Shown: in pieces, positions 1 to 9,308 of the stretch
How the letters are laid out: the number at the start of each line of letters is the position of its first letter
Position numbering within the stretch: the stretch's first letter is position 1
Origin: an uncultured Flavobacteriales bacterium
GTDB taxonomy: Bacteria; Bacteroidota; Bacteroidia; Flavobacteriales_D; Crocinitomicaceae
Direction: 5' to 3'
Assembly (NCBI GenBank): GCA_913056215.1
Contig: CAJXMN010000001.1
Span: forward strand, 1 to 64,000
DNA length: 64,000 nt
Notes under the pieces: generated by a model
The model's database searches: none
The model's input: the letters and a program-made list of their open reading frames with translations, nothing else
What the model was told of the DNA's origin: nothing
Position numbers and translations under genes: made by a program

Positions 1-411
1 GATAGAGCCTCGGGAATGCTTAAAATGAGGAAGGTACCGTCAAAAGAAGCAAAGGTAGTAAGTAAAGCTATCGTAGAGGAGCTATCCGATTGGGTTCCCT
101 TCATAAAAACAATTACAGCTGATAACGGTAAAGAATTTGCCGATCATCATTATGTGACTGAACAACTTGGTATTGATTATTACTTTGCAAGACCATATCA
201 CTCTTGGGAAAGAGGATCTAATGAAAACTTAAATGGTCTGATTAGGCAATACTTCAGGAAATCTTCTGATTTTGAACCGATCTCCAAGGATCAAGTTAAG
301 GCTGTGGAAGAGAAGTTAAATCGAAGACCAAGAAAACGGTTTAAATATGAAAACCCTATATTTGTAATGGATAGATTATTGTTTAACGACAAAGTTGCAT
401 TAGTGACTTGA
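1..411 (+). mobile_element. IS30-family transposase, C-terminal part (cut by window edge)
   Basis: The frame is open from base 1, so the gene starts outside the window; about 136 residues are visible. They show the C-terminal half of a DDE integrase-type catalytic domain: a second catalytic Asp in the ADNGKEF motif and the catalytic Glu in a WERGSNENLNGLIRQYF-like motif, which is the signature of IS30 transposases. The end is intact with a stop at 409-411. The transposase would cut and join the element ends. The right inverted repeat should lie within the next ~60 bp, but without the left end it cannot be identified. Whether the element is complete cannot be judged here. Confidence 0.85.
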
Positions 412-498
412 ATTCTGCTTTCTAATACAACCACTTTTCTGAAAAAAACCTGATCTTTTATGAAGTTCCTCCATTTTTACAAATACTTATGTTAAATT

Positions 499-530
499 TT
501 TGTTGATTCATCGAAGTAAGTTTATATTTG
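499..530 (+). promoter_or_regulatory. Bacteroidota-type promoter for the 615 gene
   Basis: TTTG (499-502), 20-nt spacer, then TATATTTG (523-530) matches the Bacteroidota primary sigma consensus (TTTG at -33, TAnnTTTG at -7). It overlaps a TTG that would otherwise extend the downstream frame, which supports the ATG at 615 as the true start and an approximately 80-nt leader. Confidence 0.6.
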
Positions 531-614
531 CTCGAAAATAATCTACTACGAGACACTATAATTTACGATGTCGTCTCAATATTAGTGATTGACTTAATAA
601 AAAATAAAATAATT

Positions 615-3530
615 ATGCTTGTAAAAAAACTACTGATCGCTTCCTTGACTTTAGCGAGTCTCGGAGCTTGGGGTCAAAAAAATGAAATTCAGCCCGTATC
701 GCTGTCAGAAACAAATACAGCAGCGCCATCGGTTGATTTAAACTCCAATGAAAAAACACTGACTTGTGTAGATACGTTGCGCTACCCACAATTTAAAGAA
801 CAGCGTTTAGGAGCGTCAAACTTTTATTTATTTGATTTGTGGTCCTCTGATGCTGAAGGATTTTCTCAAAAGTATGATTTGAATGGGACTAATGTTACAA
901 TCAGCGAAGTGGAGTTCTTTGGTAGAATGGATCCAAATACCTTTGGTAGTTCTGTTGATGTTGAAGCAGCGATCTACTCAGTTGATGCCAACAACGATCC
1001 CGTAACTCAATTAGGAGCTGGTACATTAACGATTACGGATACCACACAATCTTATCGCTATGTATCGCTCAGTACACCCGTAGTTGTTTCTACGGATTAT
1101 GCTGTAGTTATTCAGCCCACTTCACCAAATGGTGAGATGGAGATCATGATAAGTGATATTGTACCAGGACAAGCCTGGGATGAGGACTTAGCAAGATTTA
1201 AATCCGACTACTACACTGGATCTAACGGAAACTGGGTAAGTATTATTGATTTCTCAAACAATTCAACGAATTGGACCAATGGCACTGTAGATTTTGAAGC
1301 AGTCATCACACCTATTGTTTCTTATGTGGTAGACCCGGGATTCACGGCTACACCTAACCCCGCTTGTGAGAATGAGCAGGTAACATTTACAAATAACGCT
1401 GCTGCTCAGGACATCCTCAGTAACAGAATGTATACATACGATGTTTTCCAAACTTATTTTGGTTTGACAACCATCGATTCGACTTATCTTTACACTTACG
1501 GTGATGGTTCTGCAGCAACTGTTGGACCCAACACGACACACACTTATTCTCCAGCTGGGACGTACACTGCCCAACAATTCAATTTAGCTGGAGTTTTAAG
1601 AAACTGTATTGATAATGTCAATCAAACCATTACGGTTGACCCATTAGATGATGCTTCATTCTCATATGCTGCATCTGAATTCTGTACGACTGGTACAGAC
1701 CCAACACCATCAACAAATAGTGCAGGTACTTTTTCTGCAACTCCTTCTGGTCTTACATTTATTGATGCCTCAACGGGAGAGATTGACCTCAGTGCTTCAG
1801 CGACCGGTTCTTATGATATAACATTTCAGACCAGTGGAACCTGTCCTAATTCTTCCACTATAACTGTTACAATCAGTGATCCCGCATCAGCTGAATTCTC
1901 TTATTCACAAGCTCAATATTGTGGAGATGGTACGACCGCTTCAGCAACATTAGCTGCTGGGGCCACTGCTGGAACATTTACAGCAGGGTCGGGATTATCA
2001 CTTAACGGATTCAATGGCGAAATCGATATCGCTGCTAGTACACCTGGTACTTATACAGTTACTAATACAGTAGCTTCAACACCAGGATGCCCTCAGGCAA
2101 CACACTCAGAAACGGTTGAAATCATTGCTGTAGATGACGCGACATTTACTTATTCCTCGAATACACTTTGTTTAGGTACGGGAACAGAAACACCAACAAT
2201 CAACGCTACGGGTACTTTTACGGCTACCCCTGCAGGGTTGACTTTCGCCGATGCATCTACAGGTGAAATTGATCTATCTGCAAGTAATGCTGACACGTAT
2301 AACGTTACGTTTACGACGAACGGAACGTGTCCAAGTTCTTCATCGCAGTCGATAACTTTAACCAATTCTCCTGACGCCTCTTTTACTTACAGTGCGTCGG
2401 CCTTTTGTGCTGAAGTTGGAACAGAAGCACCTAACTTCCCTGCTGGAGCGAGCGCAGGAACGTTCACCGCAACACCTTCTGGTTTGGTGATCAACGGAAC
2501 CAACGGAGAAATAACGTTGGATGCAAGCACTCCTAACACTTATGATATTACAAATACGATTGCATCGTCTGGTTCATGTCCTCAGGTCTCTGAGACTGTT
2601 ACTGTAACTATCAATGGATTGCCAACTGTTGATGCTGGAACCGATCAAGATGTATGTGACGGTGATCAAGTTACATTGACTGCGACTGGTGCTGACACCT
2701 ATACATGGGATAACGGAGTTACACAGGGATCTGCCTTTACTCCATCTGTTGGTTCAGTTACATACACAGTAACAGGAACAGATGTTAACGGTTGTGAAAA
2801 TGATGATGCCGTAACGGTTAATGTTTTCGAAAACCCTACAGTGGATGCAGGGACAGATGTTACTGTTTGCGAAGGCGAAGAAGTAACACTTACTGCAACA
2901 GCATCTATTGGAACAGTTTCTTGGGATAATGGCATTACTGATGGTACGCCATTTAATGCAACTACAACAACCTCATACACGGCAACTGCTGACAATAATG
3001 GTTGTACTGCGACGGATCAAGTAACAGTAACTGTCAACGAACTACCCACAGTAACGCTTGGAGATGACAGTCAATTGTGTTTACAAGATGACGTCATTTC
3101 GCTAACAGGTTCTCCCCAAGGAGGTACTTACAGTGGTACAGGTGTTACAGGTAATCAATTTGATCCCAACGCTGCAGGTGTAGGGATGCACGAAATTACC
3201 TATACATATACGGACGGTAATGGTTGCGAGAATTCAGCGACGCAAATGATCACAGTAGATGACTGTGCTTCTATCGTTGAAAATGCAATAAAAAATATCT
3301 CAATTGCACCAAATCCGGCTTCTGAATTTGTCGAAGTCCAATCAGGTGAAGGTAACGCTATTGAGTCTGTTCAGCTTATGAATACAGCAGGTCAAATTAT
3401 CCCAGTGGCTACTTCAAACAACACTGATAATAATTTAAAACTTGATGTTCAACATGTGGCTACTGGAACTTACTTTTTAAACATCCTTACTCAAAAAGGA
3501 AGTACAGTACGAAAAGTAGTAGTTCAATAA
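615..3530 (+). CDS. T9SS-exported Ig/PKD-repeat surface protein
   Basis: 971 residues if started at the ATG at 615, which begins a clean signal peptide (MLVKKLLIASLTLASLGAWGQ-type). The in-frame TTG at 528 lies inside the promoter and is not used. After a ~230-residue N-terminal region come a PKD-like segment, four repeats of a type starting SFSY/TFTY with paired Cys, and three repeats of the TVDAGTD...C...WDNG type. The last ~80 residues (ISIAPNPASEF ... GTYFLNIL ... KVVVQ) are a type A T9SS sorting domain, so the protein should cross the outer membrane and be attached or released there. No catalytic domain is visible; an adhesin or matrix role is inferred. It is a paralogue of the protein at 4763-8572 and shares its repeat types and C-terminal arrangement. 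Confidence 0.85.
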   Translation: MLVKKLLIASLTLASLGAWGQKNEIQPVSLSETNTAAPSVDLNSNEKTLTCVDTLRYPQFKEQRLGASNFYLFDLWSSDAEGFSQKYDLNGTNVTISEVEFFGRMDPNTFGSSVDVEAAIYSVDANNDPVTQLGAGTLTITDTTQSYRYVSLSTPVVVSTDYAVVIQPTSPNGEMEIMISDIVPGQAWDEDLARFKSDYYTGSNGNWVSIIDFSNNSTNWTNGTVDFEAVITPIVSYVVDPGFTATPNPACENEQVTFTNNAAAQDILSNRMYTYDVFQTYFGLTTIDSTYLYTYGDGSAATVGPNTTHTYSPAGTYTAQQFNLAGVLRNCIDNVNQTITVDPLDDASFSYAASEFCTTGTDPTPSTNSAGTFSATPSGLTFIDASTGEIDLSASATGSYDITFQTSGTCPNSSTITVTISDPASAEFSYSQAQYCGDGTTASATLAAGATAGTFTAGSGLSLNGFNGEIDIAASTPGTYTVTNTVASTPGCPQATHSETVEIIAVDDATFTYSSNTLCLGTGTETPTINATGTFTATPAGLTFADASTGEIDLSASNADTYNVTFTTNGTCPSSSSQSITLTNSPDASFTYSASAFCAEVGTEAPNFPAGASAGTFTATPSGLVINGTNGEITLDASTPNTYDITNTIASSGSCPQVSETVTVTINGLPTVDAGTDQDVCDGDQVTLTATGADTYTWDNGVTQGSAFTPSVGSVTYTVTGTDVNGCENDDAVTVNVFENPTVDAGTDVTVCEGEEVTLTATASIGTVSWDNGITDGTPFNATTTTSYTATADNNGCTATDQVTVTVNELPTVTLGDDSQLCLQDDVISLTGSPQGGTYSGTGVTGNQFDPNAAGVGMHEITYTYTDGNGCENSATQMITVDDCASIVENAIKNISIAPNPASEFVEVQSGEGNAIESVQLMNTAGQIIPVATSNNTDNNLKLDVQHVATGTYFLNILTQKGSTVRKVVVQ

Positions 3531-3554
3531 GCATTATATCTTGCTTTAGATGAA

Positions 3555-3585
3555 AAGGCTTCCTGAACAAGGGAGCCTTTTTTAT
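3555..3585 (+). terminator. Rho-independent terminator
   Basis: AAGGCTTCC (3555-3563) pairs with GGGAGCCTT (3571-3579) around a 7-nt loop, with one G-T wobble, followed by a run of T. It closes the surface-protein gene ending at 3530. Confidence 0.85.
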
Positions 3586-3659
3586 TTTTACTGCTTATTA
3601 TTCCATAAATAACATTTCACCGCTTGCGTCGATAACTAAGTTTTGATATTCATTGCATT

Positions 3660-4448
3660 ATGCAAAAAAATCGTTTTTACTACATTCTTGAAATTCAGTA
3701 TCTCGGATTTCGTTATCACGGTTGGCAACGTCAGCCAAATGTGCTCACCGTAGAGAAAATGGTAAGAAAAACCCTGAACTTTGTTCTTCCCCGACACCAA
3801 CCAAAAGTTTTAGCTTGTGGTCGTACGGATGCGAAAGTTTCCGTAGAGCAGACCTATATAGAACTATTTACAGAAATTCCTCTAGAAAATTTAGACCATT
3901 TTTTCGATGTATTTAATCAAAATCTACCCGCTGACATTCGGTTATTAAGTATTCGAGAGACTGATGCCCAATTTAATATCATTCAATCACCCAAAATTAA
4001 AGAGTACCATTATTATTTTGCACACGGTGAAAAATTCCACCCTTTTTCGGCCGCTTTTATGTGTCACCATCCCAACATGCTCGACATCGAATTAATGCAA
4101 TCCCTTGCACCACTATTTGCAGGAACGCGTGATTTCTATTCCTACACCTTTCGTCCCAACCCTGAAACGCAAACAATTGCTACGGTAGACCATGCCGAAC
4201 TCACCAAAAACACGAATTTTACCGCTTCCTTTTTTCCAGAAAATTCTTATGTTTTCAAAGTGAAAGGCAATGGTTTTAAACGGAATCAAATCAGACTCAT
4301 GATGGGAGCGCTTTTTGATGTGGGATCAAAAGAAATGAGTGAAGACACCTTTAAATCGACGTTAGAGGGCTCTAATCGCATTAAATTAACAAACATTGCT
4401 CCGCCATCAGGTTTAATACTGGAGAAAGTCCATTTCGTCGATGAATGA
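3660..4448 (+). CDS. truA: tRNA pseudouridine synthase A family
   Basis: 262 residues, normal length for TruA, which makes pseudouridine at positions 38-40 of the tRNA anticodon arm. The N-terminal LEIQYLGFRYHGWQRQP stretch and the GRTDAKVSV motif with the catalytic Asp (about residue 57) place it in the family. The motif differs from the canonical GRTDAGVHA at two positions (Lys for Gly, Ser for His), so it is a divergent member. The C-terminal half has the expected GNGFKRNQIRLMMGAL stretch (VRxMVG in typical TruA). It lies alone on its transcript between two T9SS surface-protein genes; the next gene starts 50 bp after its stop. Confidence 0.85.
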   Translation: MQKNRFYYILEIQYLGFRYHGWQRQPNVLTVEKMVRKTLNFVLPRHQPKVLACGRTDAKVSVEQTYIELFTEIPLENLDHFFDVFNQNLPADIRLLSIRETDAQFNIIQSPKIKEYHYYFAHGEKFHPFSAAFMCHHPNMLDIELMQSLAPLFAGTRDFYSYTFRPNPETQTIATVDHAELTKNTNFTASFFPENSYVFKVKGNGFKRNQIRLMMGALFDVGSKEMSEDTFKSTLEGSNRIKLTNIAPPSGLILEKVHFVDE

Positions 4449-4472
4449 GTTTTTTATGACGACAAATAAGTT

Positions 4473-4480
4473 TATATTTG
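4473..4480 (+). promoter_or_regulatory. -7 promoter box (TATATTTG)
   Basis: TATATTTG sits 17 nt before the ATG at 4498, immediately after the truA stop. It matches TAnnTTTG; no good -33 TTTG is visible at the expected distance. It probably drives the small secreted protein and perhaps the downstream surface protein. Confidence 0.45.
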
Positions 4481-4497
4481 CCATAAATTATAATGTT

Positions 4498-4734
4498 ATG
4501 AAAAATATATTATCGATAGTTGTCTTCACTTTAGTGCTCGCCAATTTTTCATGGGCTCAGCAGCAAAAAGAAACGAAGCAAATAAAACGTAAAGCGCAAA
4601 CGAATAAACAAACTCAGAAACAATCTGTTGAGCTACGTCCAGCCCAGCCTATTCATAAAGAAAACGCTAATAAAAGCAAAAAACGAAAGGCAACGCTCAA
4701 GTCAGTTGAATCACCCAAACGAGAAGAGGATTAG
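4498..4734 (+). CDS. small Lys-rich secreted protein, unknown function
   Basis: 78 residues from the ATG at 4498; the frame is open further upstream (to 4441) but the 4498 Met begins a good signal peptide (MKNILSIVVFTLVLANFSWAQ). The mature part of ~58 residues is rich in Lys, Gln and Arg, with no Cys, no transmembrane segment and likely disordered (KQIKRKAQTNKQTQK...). The gene is 28 bp upstream of the T9SS surface protein at 4763 and may be co-transcribed with it. No family is recognised. A short basic periplasmic or secreted protein is all that can be said. Confidence 0.6.
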   Translation: MKNILSIVVFTLVLANFSWAQQQKETKQIKRKAQTNKQTQKQSVELRPAQPIHKENANKSKKRKATLKSVESPKREED

Positions 4735-4762
4735 TTTTCTGAATTTCAAAAATCACGTTATT

Positions 4763-7700
4763 ATGAAACATTTATATACAGTGCTATTTCTGATCAGCAC
4801 ACTATTTCTCCCAAATACAGCCTTCACACAGAGCTGTGATACCTTGAGAAACTACTCCTTATCCGATAATTTTTATGAGATCTCTGGAGCAAATGGTGCT
4901 GCACTAGGCCACGACAAAGTAAACGGAGGAACCAGCAATGTTGAGCAATGGGCAGAACCTTACAATGTTGCTGGTCCTATTGAGGTAAGACGGCTGCGTT
5001 TCGTCCCTTGGCTCGTGCACGACGAAGGTGGAGATGTTATTTTTCATGTCTACGATGTCAACGCTGGAACTCCTGGAGCATCACTAGCATCCGACACTAT
5101 TCCAATCGCAGAATTTTCGGAAAACACTTTTTACCAACTGGATTTTACTAATCCAGCAAGCGTCGATGGTGATTTTTTTGTGGGATATGAATTAGCTTAC
5201 AATGCACCGCAAGATTCATTCGCTATTTTAGGTACCCACAAACCAGGAGGTATCAATTACACACAGCTTTATTTCGATGGCGCATGGGATGATGTTGACA
5301 ACATTTATACGATTGGTTCAGATCCTTTTATTAGTGCATGGCGTTTAGATGTCATGGTTTCAAATGCTCCGGCGCCCGTTGCCGATTACACTTCTAATTG
5401 GACAGCTTGTTTAAGTGGCGTTTTCGAGCCAGACGCTAACAATACAACGAACACAGATCAGTATGAATGGATTTTATGGGATGCAGCTGTACAAAATATT
5501 CAAGACCAACAAACAGGAATAACGCCTACAGTAAATCCCGCTCAGGTTGAAGATGATCAGGTGCTTGCTTTATACGCAGATGGCGGTTGTATGACCGATG
5601 TGCAGGCTTATTTAGTGGATGTATTTCCGGATATTTCGGCGAACGTCAATACTACGAATACCACCTGCGACCTGGACAACGGTTCAATTGAAGTTACCAA
5701 TCCAACAGGAGGCAGTGGCAACTACTCCTATTCGAATAACAATGGCTCCAACTATCAAAGTAATCCATTATTTAGTAATATAACCGATGGAGCTTATGAT
5801 GTTGTCGTTGCGAGTGGAGGTAATGGCTGTAGCGCAACCTATTCGGTAACTGTTGGAGCTACACCAAAAGAAACAGTTTCAGGTGGTTCGGATCAAACTA
5901 TTTGCGAAAATCAGAGCGCCACGATATCAGCATCGGGTAATGGGACCATTGAGTGGTTTGATGGCAATACATCTGTGGGCACGGGAACTTCAATTACTGT
6001 TTCACCCGTAAATACAACTTCGTATGATGCTGTGCTCACCGATGCCAATAACTGTGAAGATACGGCGCAAGTAGTTGTCAATGTAAACCCACTTCCAGCC
6101 ATTAGCGCAGGAGCAGATGACGCCCTTTGTGTTGGTGACAGTTATACCCTTACTGCTTCTGGCGGTTCAACTTATAGCTGGGATAATGGATTAGGAGCTG
6201 GTGCTTCACATACAGTTTCTCCTGGTGTTTCAACGACCTATCAGGTCACTGGAACGGATGGAAATGGATGTCAAAACACAGATGATATCACATTAACGGT
6301 GAATAGCTTGCCAACGATTACAGCCAGTGCAGATGCCAATATTTGCGCTGGAGAAACGGAAACGATATCAGCAACAGGTGGAAGTACCTACAACTGGGAC
6401 AATGGTCTTGGCGCAGGTTCGAGTCAAAACGTAACACCGACGACTACCACAACTTATGAAGTAACGGGAACCGATGCTAATGGATGTCAAGAAACAGATC
6501 AAGTCACAATAAATGTCAATCAGTTACCAAGCGTAAGCGCAGGTTCTGACGTATCAATTTGTGATGGTAATAACACCACAATAACGGCATCAGGAGCCGA
6601 TACATATATTTGGGATAATAGCTTGGGAAGTGGTGCAAGCCACCAGGTTTCACCCACATTAACCACAAATTATGAAGTCACTGGTACTGATGTCAATGGT
6701 TGTGAAAATACCGCGACTGTAGAGGTAACGGTCAATCCAATCGACGACGCCTCTTTTACGTTCAACGACTTTTGTGAGGCAGCAACTTCTAACGGACCTA
6801 CCAATATTGCGACAACGGGAGGTAACTTCGTATTCAACCCAACACCTACTGATGGAGCTACGATCAATGCTTCAACGGGTGAGATTACTGGTGGAATTGC
6901 CGGAACAACCTATTCAGTAGAATACACGACAAATGGAACATGTCCAAATTCCTCTATTGAAACGGTGACCGTTCAAACAGATGATGATCCTTCCTTTACG
7001 TATAATGATATTTGTCTGGGTAATGGACAGCCTATCGAGCCGTCAAATATAGTTACCCCAGGAGGGACTTTCGACTTCGCAACAGCTCCTACAGATGGTG
7101 CAACCATCGACGCAGCTACGGGTACGATTTCCAACGCAACAGTAGGAAGTACCTACGATGTTCAGTATACGACCCCTTCTGGAGTTTGTCAAACCAGTTC
7201 CACGACCACCGTGGACGTCTTGACCGCACCCTCAATAGTCGCATCTGGCGATCAAACCATTTGTGAACAAAATGCTGTAACCATTTCTTCAACGGGAGGT
7301 GACACCTATACCTGGGATAACGGGATCGGTGCTGGCGCTAGTCATAGTGTTTCTCCTTCAACCACGACGACTTATACAGTTACAGGAACGGGACTAAACG
7401 GTTGTACGAACACTGACATGGTTGTTATTACGGTCAACCAGCTTCCTGCAGTAGACGCGGGTAGCGACCAAACCGTTTGTGAGCAGGAAATCGTAAACAT
7501 CTCAGCGTCTGGCGCATCGAACTATAACTGGGATAACGGGCTTGGAGCTGGAGCTACGCAAACATTAACGGCGACCGCCACAACAACATACACGGTAACA
7601 GGATCAGACGCAAATGGATGTTCTAATACGGATAATGTGACGATTACCGTAGACCCTTTACCGACCATTGATGCTGGTGCTGATCAGTCTATTTGTACGG

Positions 7701-8572
7701 GCGACCAAACAACTATAACTGCTACAGGTGGAAACACCTATAACTGGGATAATGGATTAGGAGCAGGAGCCGCTCACAATGTCTCCCCAGTTAGTACTAC
7801 AACATATATGGTAACGGGTACTGATTTAAACGGCTGCGAGAATACAGACCAGCTGACTGTAACCGTAAATCCGATACCCACGATCAACGCTGGTGTGGAT
7901 CAAGAAGTCTGCGAGGGTGAAGAAGTAACACTCTCCGCAACCGTTTCTAACGGATCTATTTCTTGGGACAATGGAATTAGCGATGGTGTGCCTTTTACCG
8001 CAACAACAACTACAACATTTACTGCTACGGTAGATGATAATGGGTGTACAGCTTCAGATAACCTTGTCGTTACCGTCAATCCACTACCTCTTGTTTCAAT
8101 AGGCGATGATGAAACCACTTGTATCAATTATGAACCCATTCAGTTGAGTGGTTCTCCTGCTGGAGGAACATTTAGTGGAAATGGTGTAACGAATAACATG
8201 TTTGATCCTGGGGCGGCTGGTACAGGAACACATACCATCACTTACACTTATCAAGATGGCAATGGGTGTGAAGACACAGCTACGCAACAGATCACTGTAG
8301 ACGGTTGCGCAAACATTGAAACGAACGCAATGGCAGATGGATATCGCATCTTTCCCAATCCCGCTTCCGATTATTTTGAAATAAAAGCAGATCGTGCGAT
8401 TGAAAGTGTGCATATTCTAAATACCTTAGGTGGGGTAATACAAAATATCGAAAGCTCACATATTGATAAAAACCACGTGCTGGTTACAACTCACGCGTTA
8501 GCCCCTGGTACTTACTTCGTGAGCATAAGTGCTGAACAAACGGTTAAAATCAAAAAGATCATTATAAAATAA
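4763..8572 (+). CDS. T9SS-exported Ig/PKD-repeat surface protein (paralogue of the 615 gene)
   Basis: 1,269 residues from the ATG at 4763, chosen because it starts a signal peptide (MKHLYTVLFLISTLFLPNTAFTQ-like); the upstream in-frame extension to 4628 overlaps the preceding gene and is rejected. A ~220-residue N-terminal domain beginning SCDTLRNYSLSDNFYE is followed by roughly eleven ~75-residue beta-sandwich repeats. Most have the pattern GxDxxIC...ATGGxTYxWDNGLGAG...TYxVTGTDxNGC; two central ones start SFTFND/SFTYND. The last ~80 residues (FPNPASDYFEIKA ... APGTYFVSI) form a type A T9SS sorting tail. Role inferred: cell-surface adhesin or matrix component. No enzymatic motif is visible. 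Confidence 0.85.
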   Translation: MKHLYTVLFLISTLFLPNTAFTQSCDTLRNYSLSDNFYEISGANGAALGHDKVNGGTSNVEQWAEPYNVAGPIEVRRLRFVPWLVHDEGGDVIFHVYDVNAGTPGASLASDTIPIAEFSENTFYQLDFTNPASVDGDFFVGYELAYNAPQDSFAILGTHKPGGINYTQLYFDGAWDDVDNIYTIGSDPFISAWRLDVMVSNAPAPVADYTSNWTACLSGVFEPDANNTTNTDQYEWILWDAAVQNIQDQQTGITPTVNPAQVEDDQVLALYADGGCMTDVQAYLVDVFPDISANVNTTNTTCDLDNGSIEVTNPTGGSGNYSYSNNNGSNYQSNPLFSNITDGAYDVVVASGGNGCSATYSVTVGATPKETVSGGSDQTICENQSATISASGNGTIEWFDGNTSVGTGTSITVSPVNTTSYDAVLTDANNCEDTAQVVVNVNPLPAISAGADDALCVGDSYTLTASGGSTYSWDNGLGAGASHTVSPGVSTTYQVTGTDGNGCQNTDDITLTVNSLPTITASADANICAGETETISATGGSTYNWDNGLGAGSSQNVTPTTTTTYEVTGTDANGCQETDQVTINVNQLPSVSAGSDVSICDGNNTTITASGADTYIWDNSLGSGASHQVSPTLTTNYEVTGTDVNGCENTATVEVTVNPIDDASFTFNDFCEAATSNGPTNIATTGGNFVFNPTPTDGATINASTGEITGGIAGTTYSVEYTTNGTCPNSSIETVTVQTDDDPSFTYNDICLGNGQPIEPSNIVTPGGTFDFATAPTDGATIDAATGTISNATVGSTYDVQYTTPSGVCQTSSTTTVDVLTAPSIVASGDQTICEQNAVTISSTGGDTYTWDNGIGAGASHSVSPSTTTTYTVTGTGLNGCTNTDMVVITVNQLPAVDAGSDQTVCEQEIVNISASGASNYNWDNGLGAGATQTLTATATTTYTVTGSDANGCSNTDNVTITVDPLPTIDAGADQSICTGDQTTITATGGNTYNWDNGLGAGAAHNVSPVSTTTYMVTGTDLNGCENTDQLTVTVNPIPTINAGVDQEVCEGEEVTLSATVSNGSISWDNGISDGVPFTATTTTTFTATVDDNGCTASDNLVVTVNPLPLVSIGDDETTCINYEPIQLSGSPAGGTFSGNGVTNNMFDPGAAGTGTHTITYTYQDGNGCEDTATQQITVDGCANIETNAMADGYRIFPNPASDYFEIKADRAIESVHILNTLGGVIQNIESSHIDKNHVLVTTHALAPGTYFVSISAEQTVKIKKIIIK

Positions 8573-8591
8573 ATACGATTGAAACCTACAC

Positions 8592-8630
8592 AAAAAGCCA
8601 GCAACAATCGTTTGCTGGCTTTTTTGTTTT
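8592..8630 (+). terminator. Rho-independent terminator
   Basis: A perfect 11-bp stem, AAAGCCAGCAA (8594-8604) with TTGCTGGCTTT (8612-8622), followed by a T run. It lies directly downstream of the surface-protein gene. Confidence 0.9.
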
Positions 8631-8666
8631 CTTACTTTTACGCCTTGCATTCTGCAATAGACAAAC

Positions 8667-9308
8667 ATGGAGATACTAACAAGTATATGGAACGGAATTC
8701 TTGAGACATCCTTAACTGAATGGATCGCTGTTATTTCGGGTATTATTTATGTACTTCTTGCCGGAAAAAAACATATCGCATGTTGGTTTTTTGCAATGGT
8801 CAGCACTTCAATTTATATTTATCTCTGTTTTTCGAACCAGCTTTTCGTTGAATCAGGATTACAAGTTTTCTATTTGATTATGGCCATATATGGCTGGGTC
8901 AAATGGAATCAAGACCAATCGGAAGCGCTTCCCATCAGGCGTTGGAAATGGAGTTTTCATGTAATAAATATTTTAATCAGTACTGCAGTTACACTCTTAC
9001 TTGGTTATCTTATGGGGGAGTTTACAAGCCAACAAAGTCCTTATCTCGATGCCTTCACCACTGTTTTTAGTCTGGCCGCCACCTTCATGGTAACACAGCG
9101 CGTATTAGAAAACTGGCTTTACTGGATCGTTATCGATATTGCTCTCGGTGTCTTGTACGCTTCGCGCGAATTGTATTTAACTGGGGTACAATATATCGTC
9201 TTTGCCATTATTGCCGTATTTGCTTTCTACTCCTGGCGAAAATACTATAGCGTTCAACGCTCTCAAAGACGAACCACACACCCTGAAATTTTAGATAACG
9301 AAATATGA
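8667..9308 (+). CDS. pnuC: nicotinamide riboside transporter PnuC family
   Basis: 213 residues, almost all hydrophobic, with about seven membrane segments. The conserved PnuC stretch (Q-VFYLIMAIYGWVKW) is present around residues 70-85, and the C-terminal half repeats the pattern with YASRELYLTGVQY. PnuC proteins carry nicotinamide riboside across the inner membrane by facilitated diffusion, trapped by phosphorylation. The stop overlaps the start of the next gene by 4 bp (ATGA), and that gene is the matching kinase. A -7-like TACTTTTA (8633-8640) lies just after the upstream terminator. Confidence 0.9.
   Translation: MEILTSIWNGILETSLTEWIAVISGIIYVLLAGKKHIACWFFAMVSTSIYIYLCFSNQLFVESGLQVFYLIMAIYGWVKWNQDQSEALPIRRWKWSFHVINILISTAVTLLLGYLMGEFTSQQSPYLDAFTTVFSLAATFMVTQRVLENWLYWIVIDIALGVLYASRELYLTGVQYIVFAIIAVFAFYSWRKYYSVQRSQRRTTHPEILDNEI

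Noticed and set aside
528..614. TTG start at 528 extending the first surface protein by 29 residues
   Set aside because: The TTG lies inside the -7 promoter box and the extension would bury the signal peptide that begins at 615.
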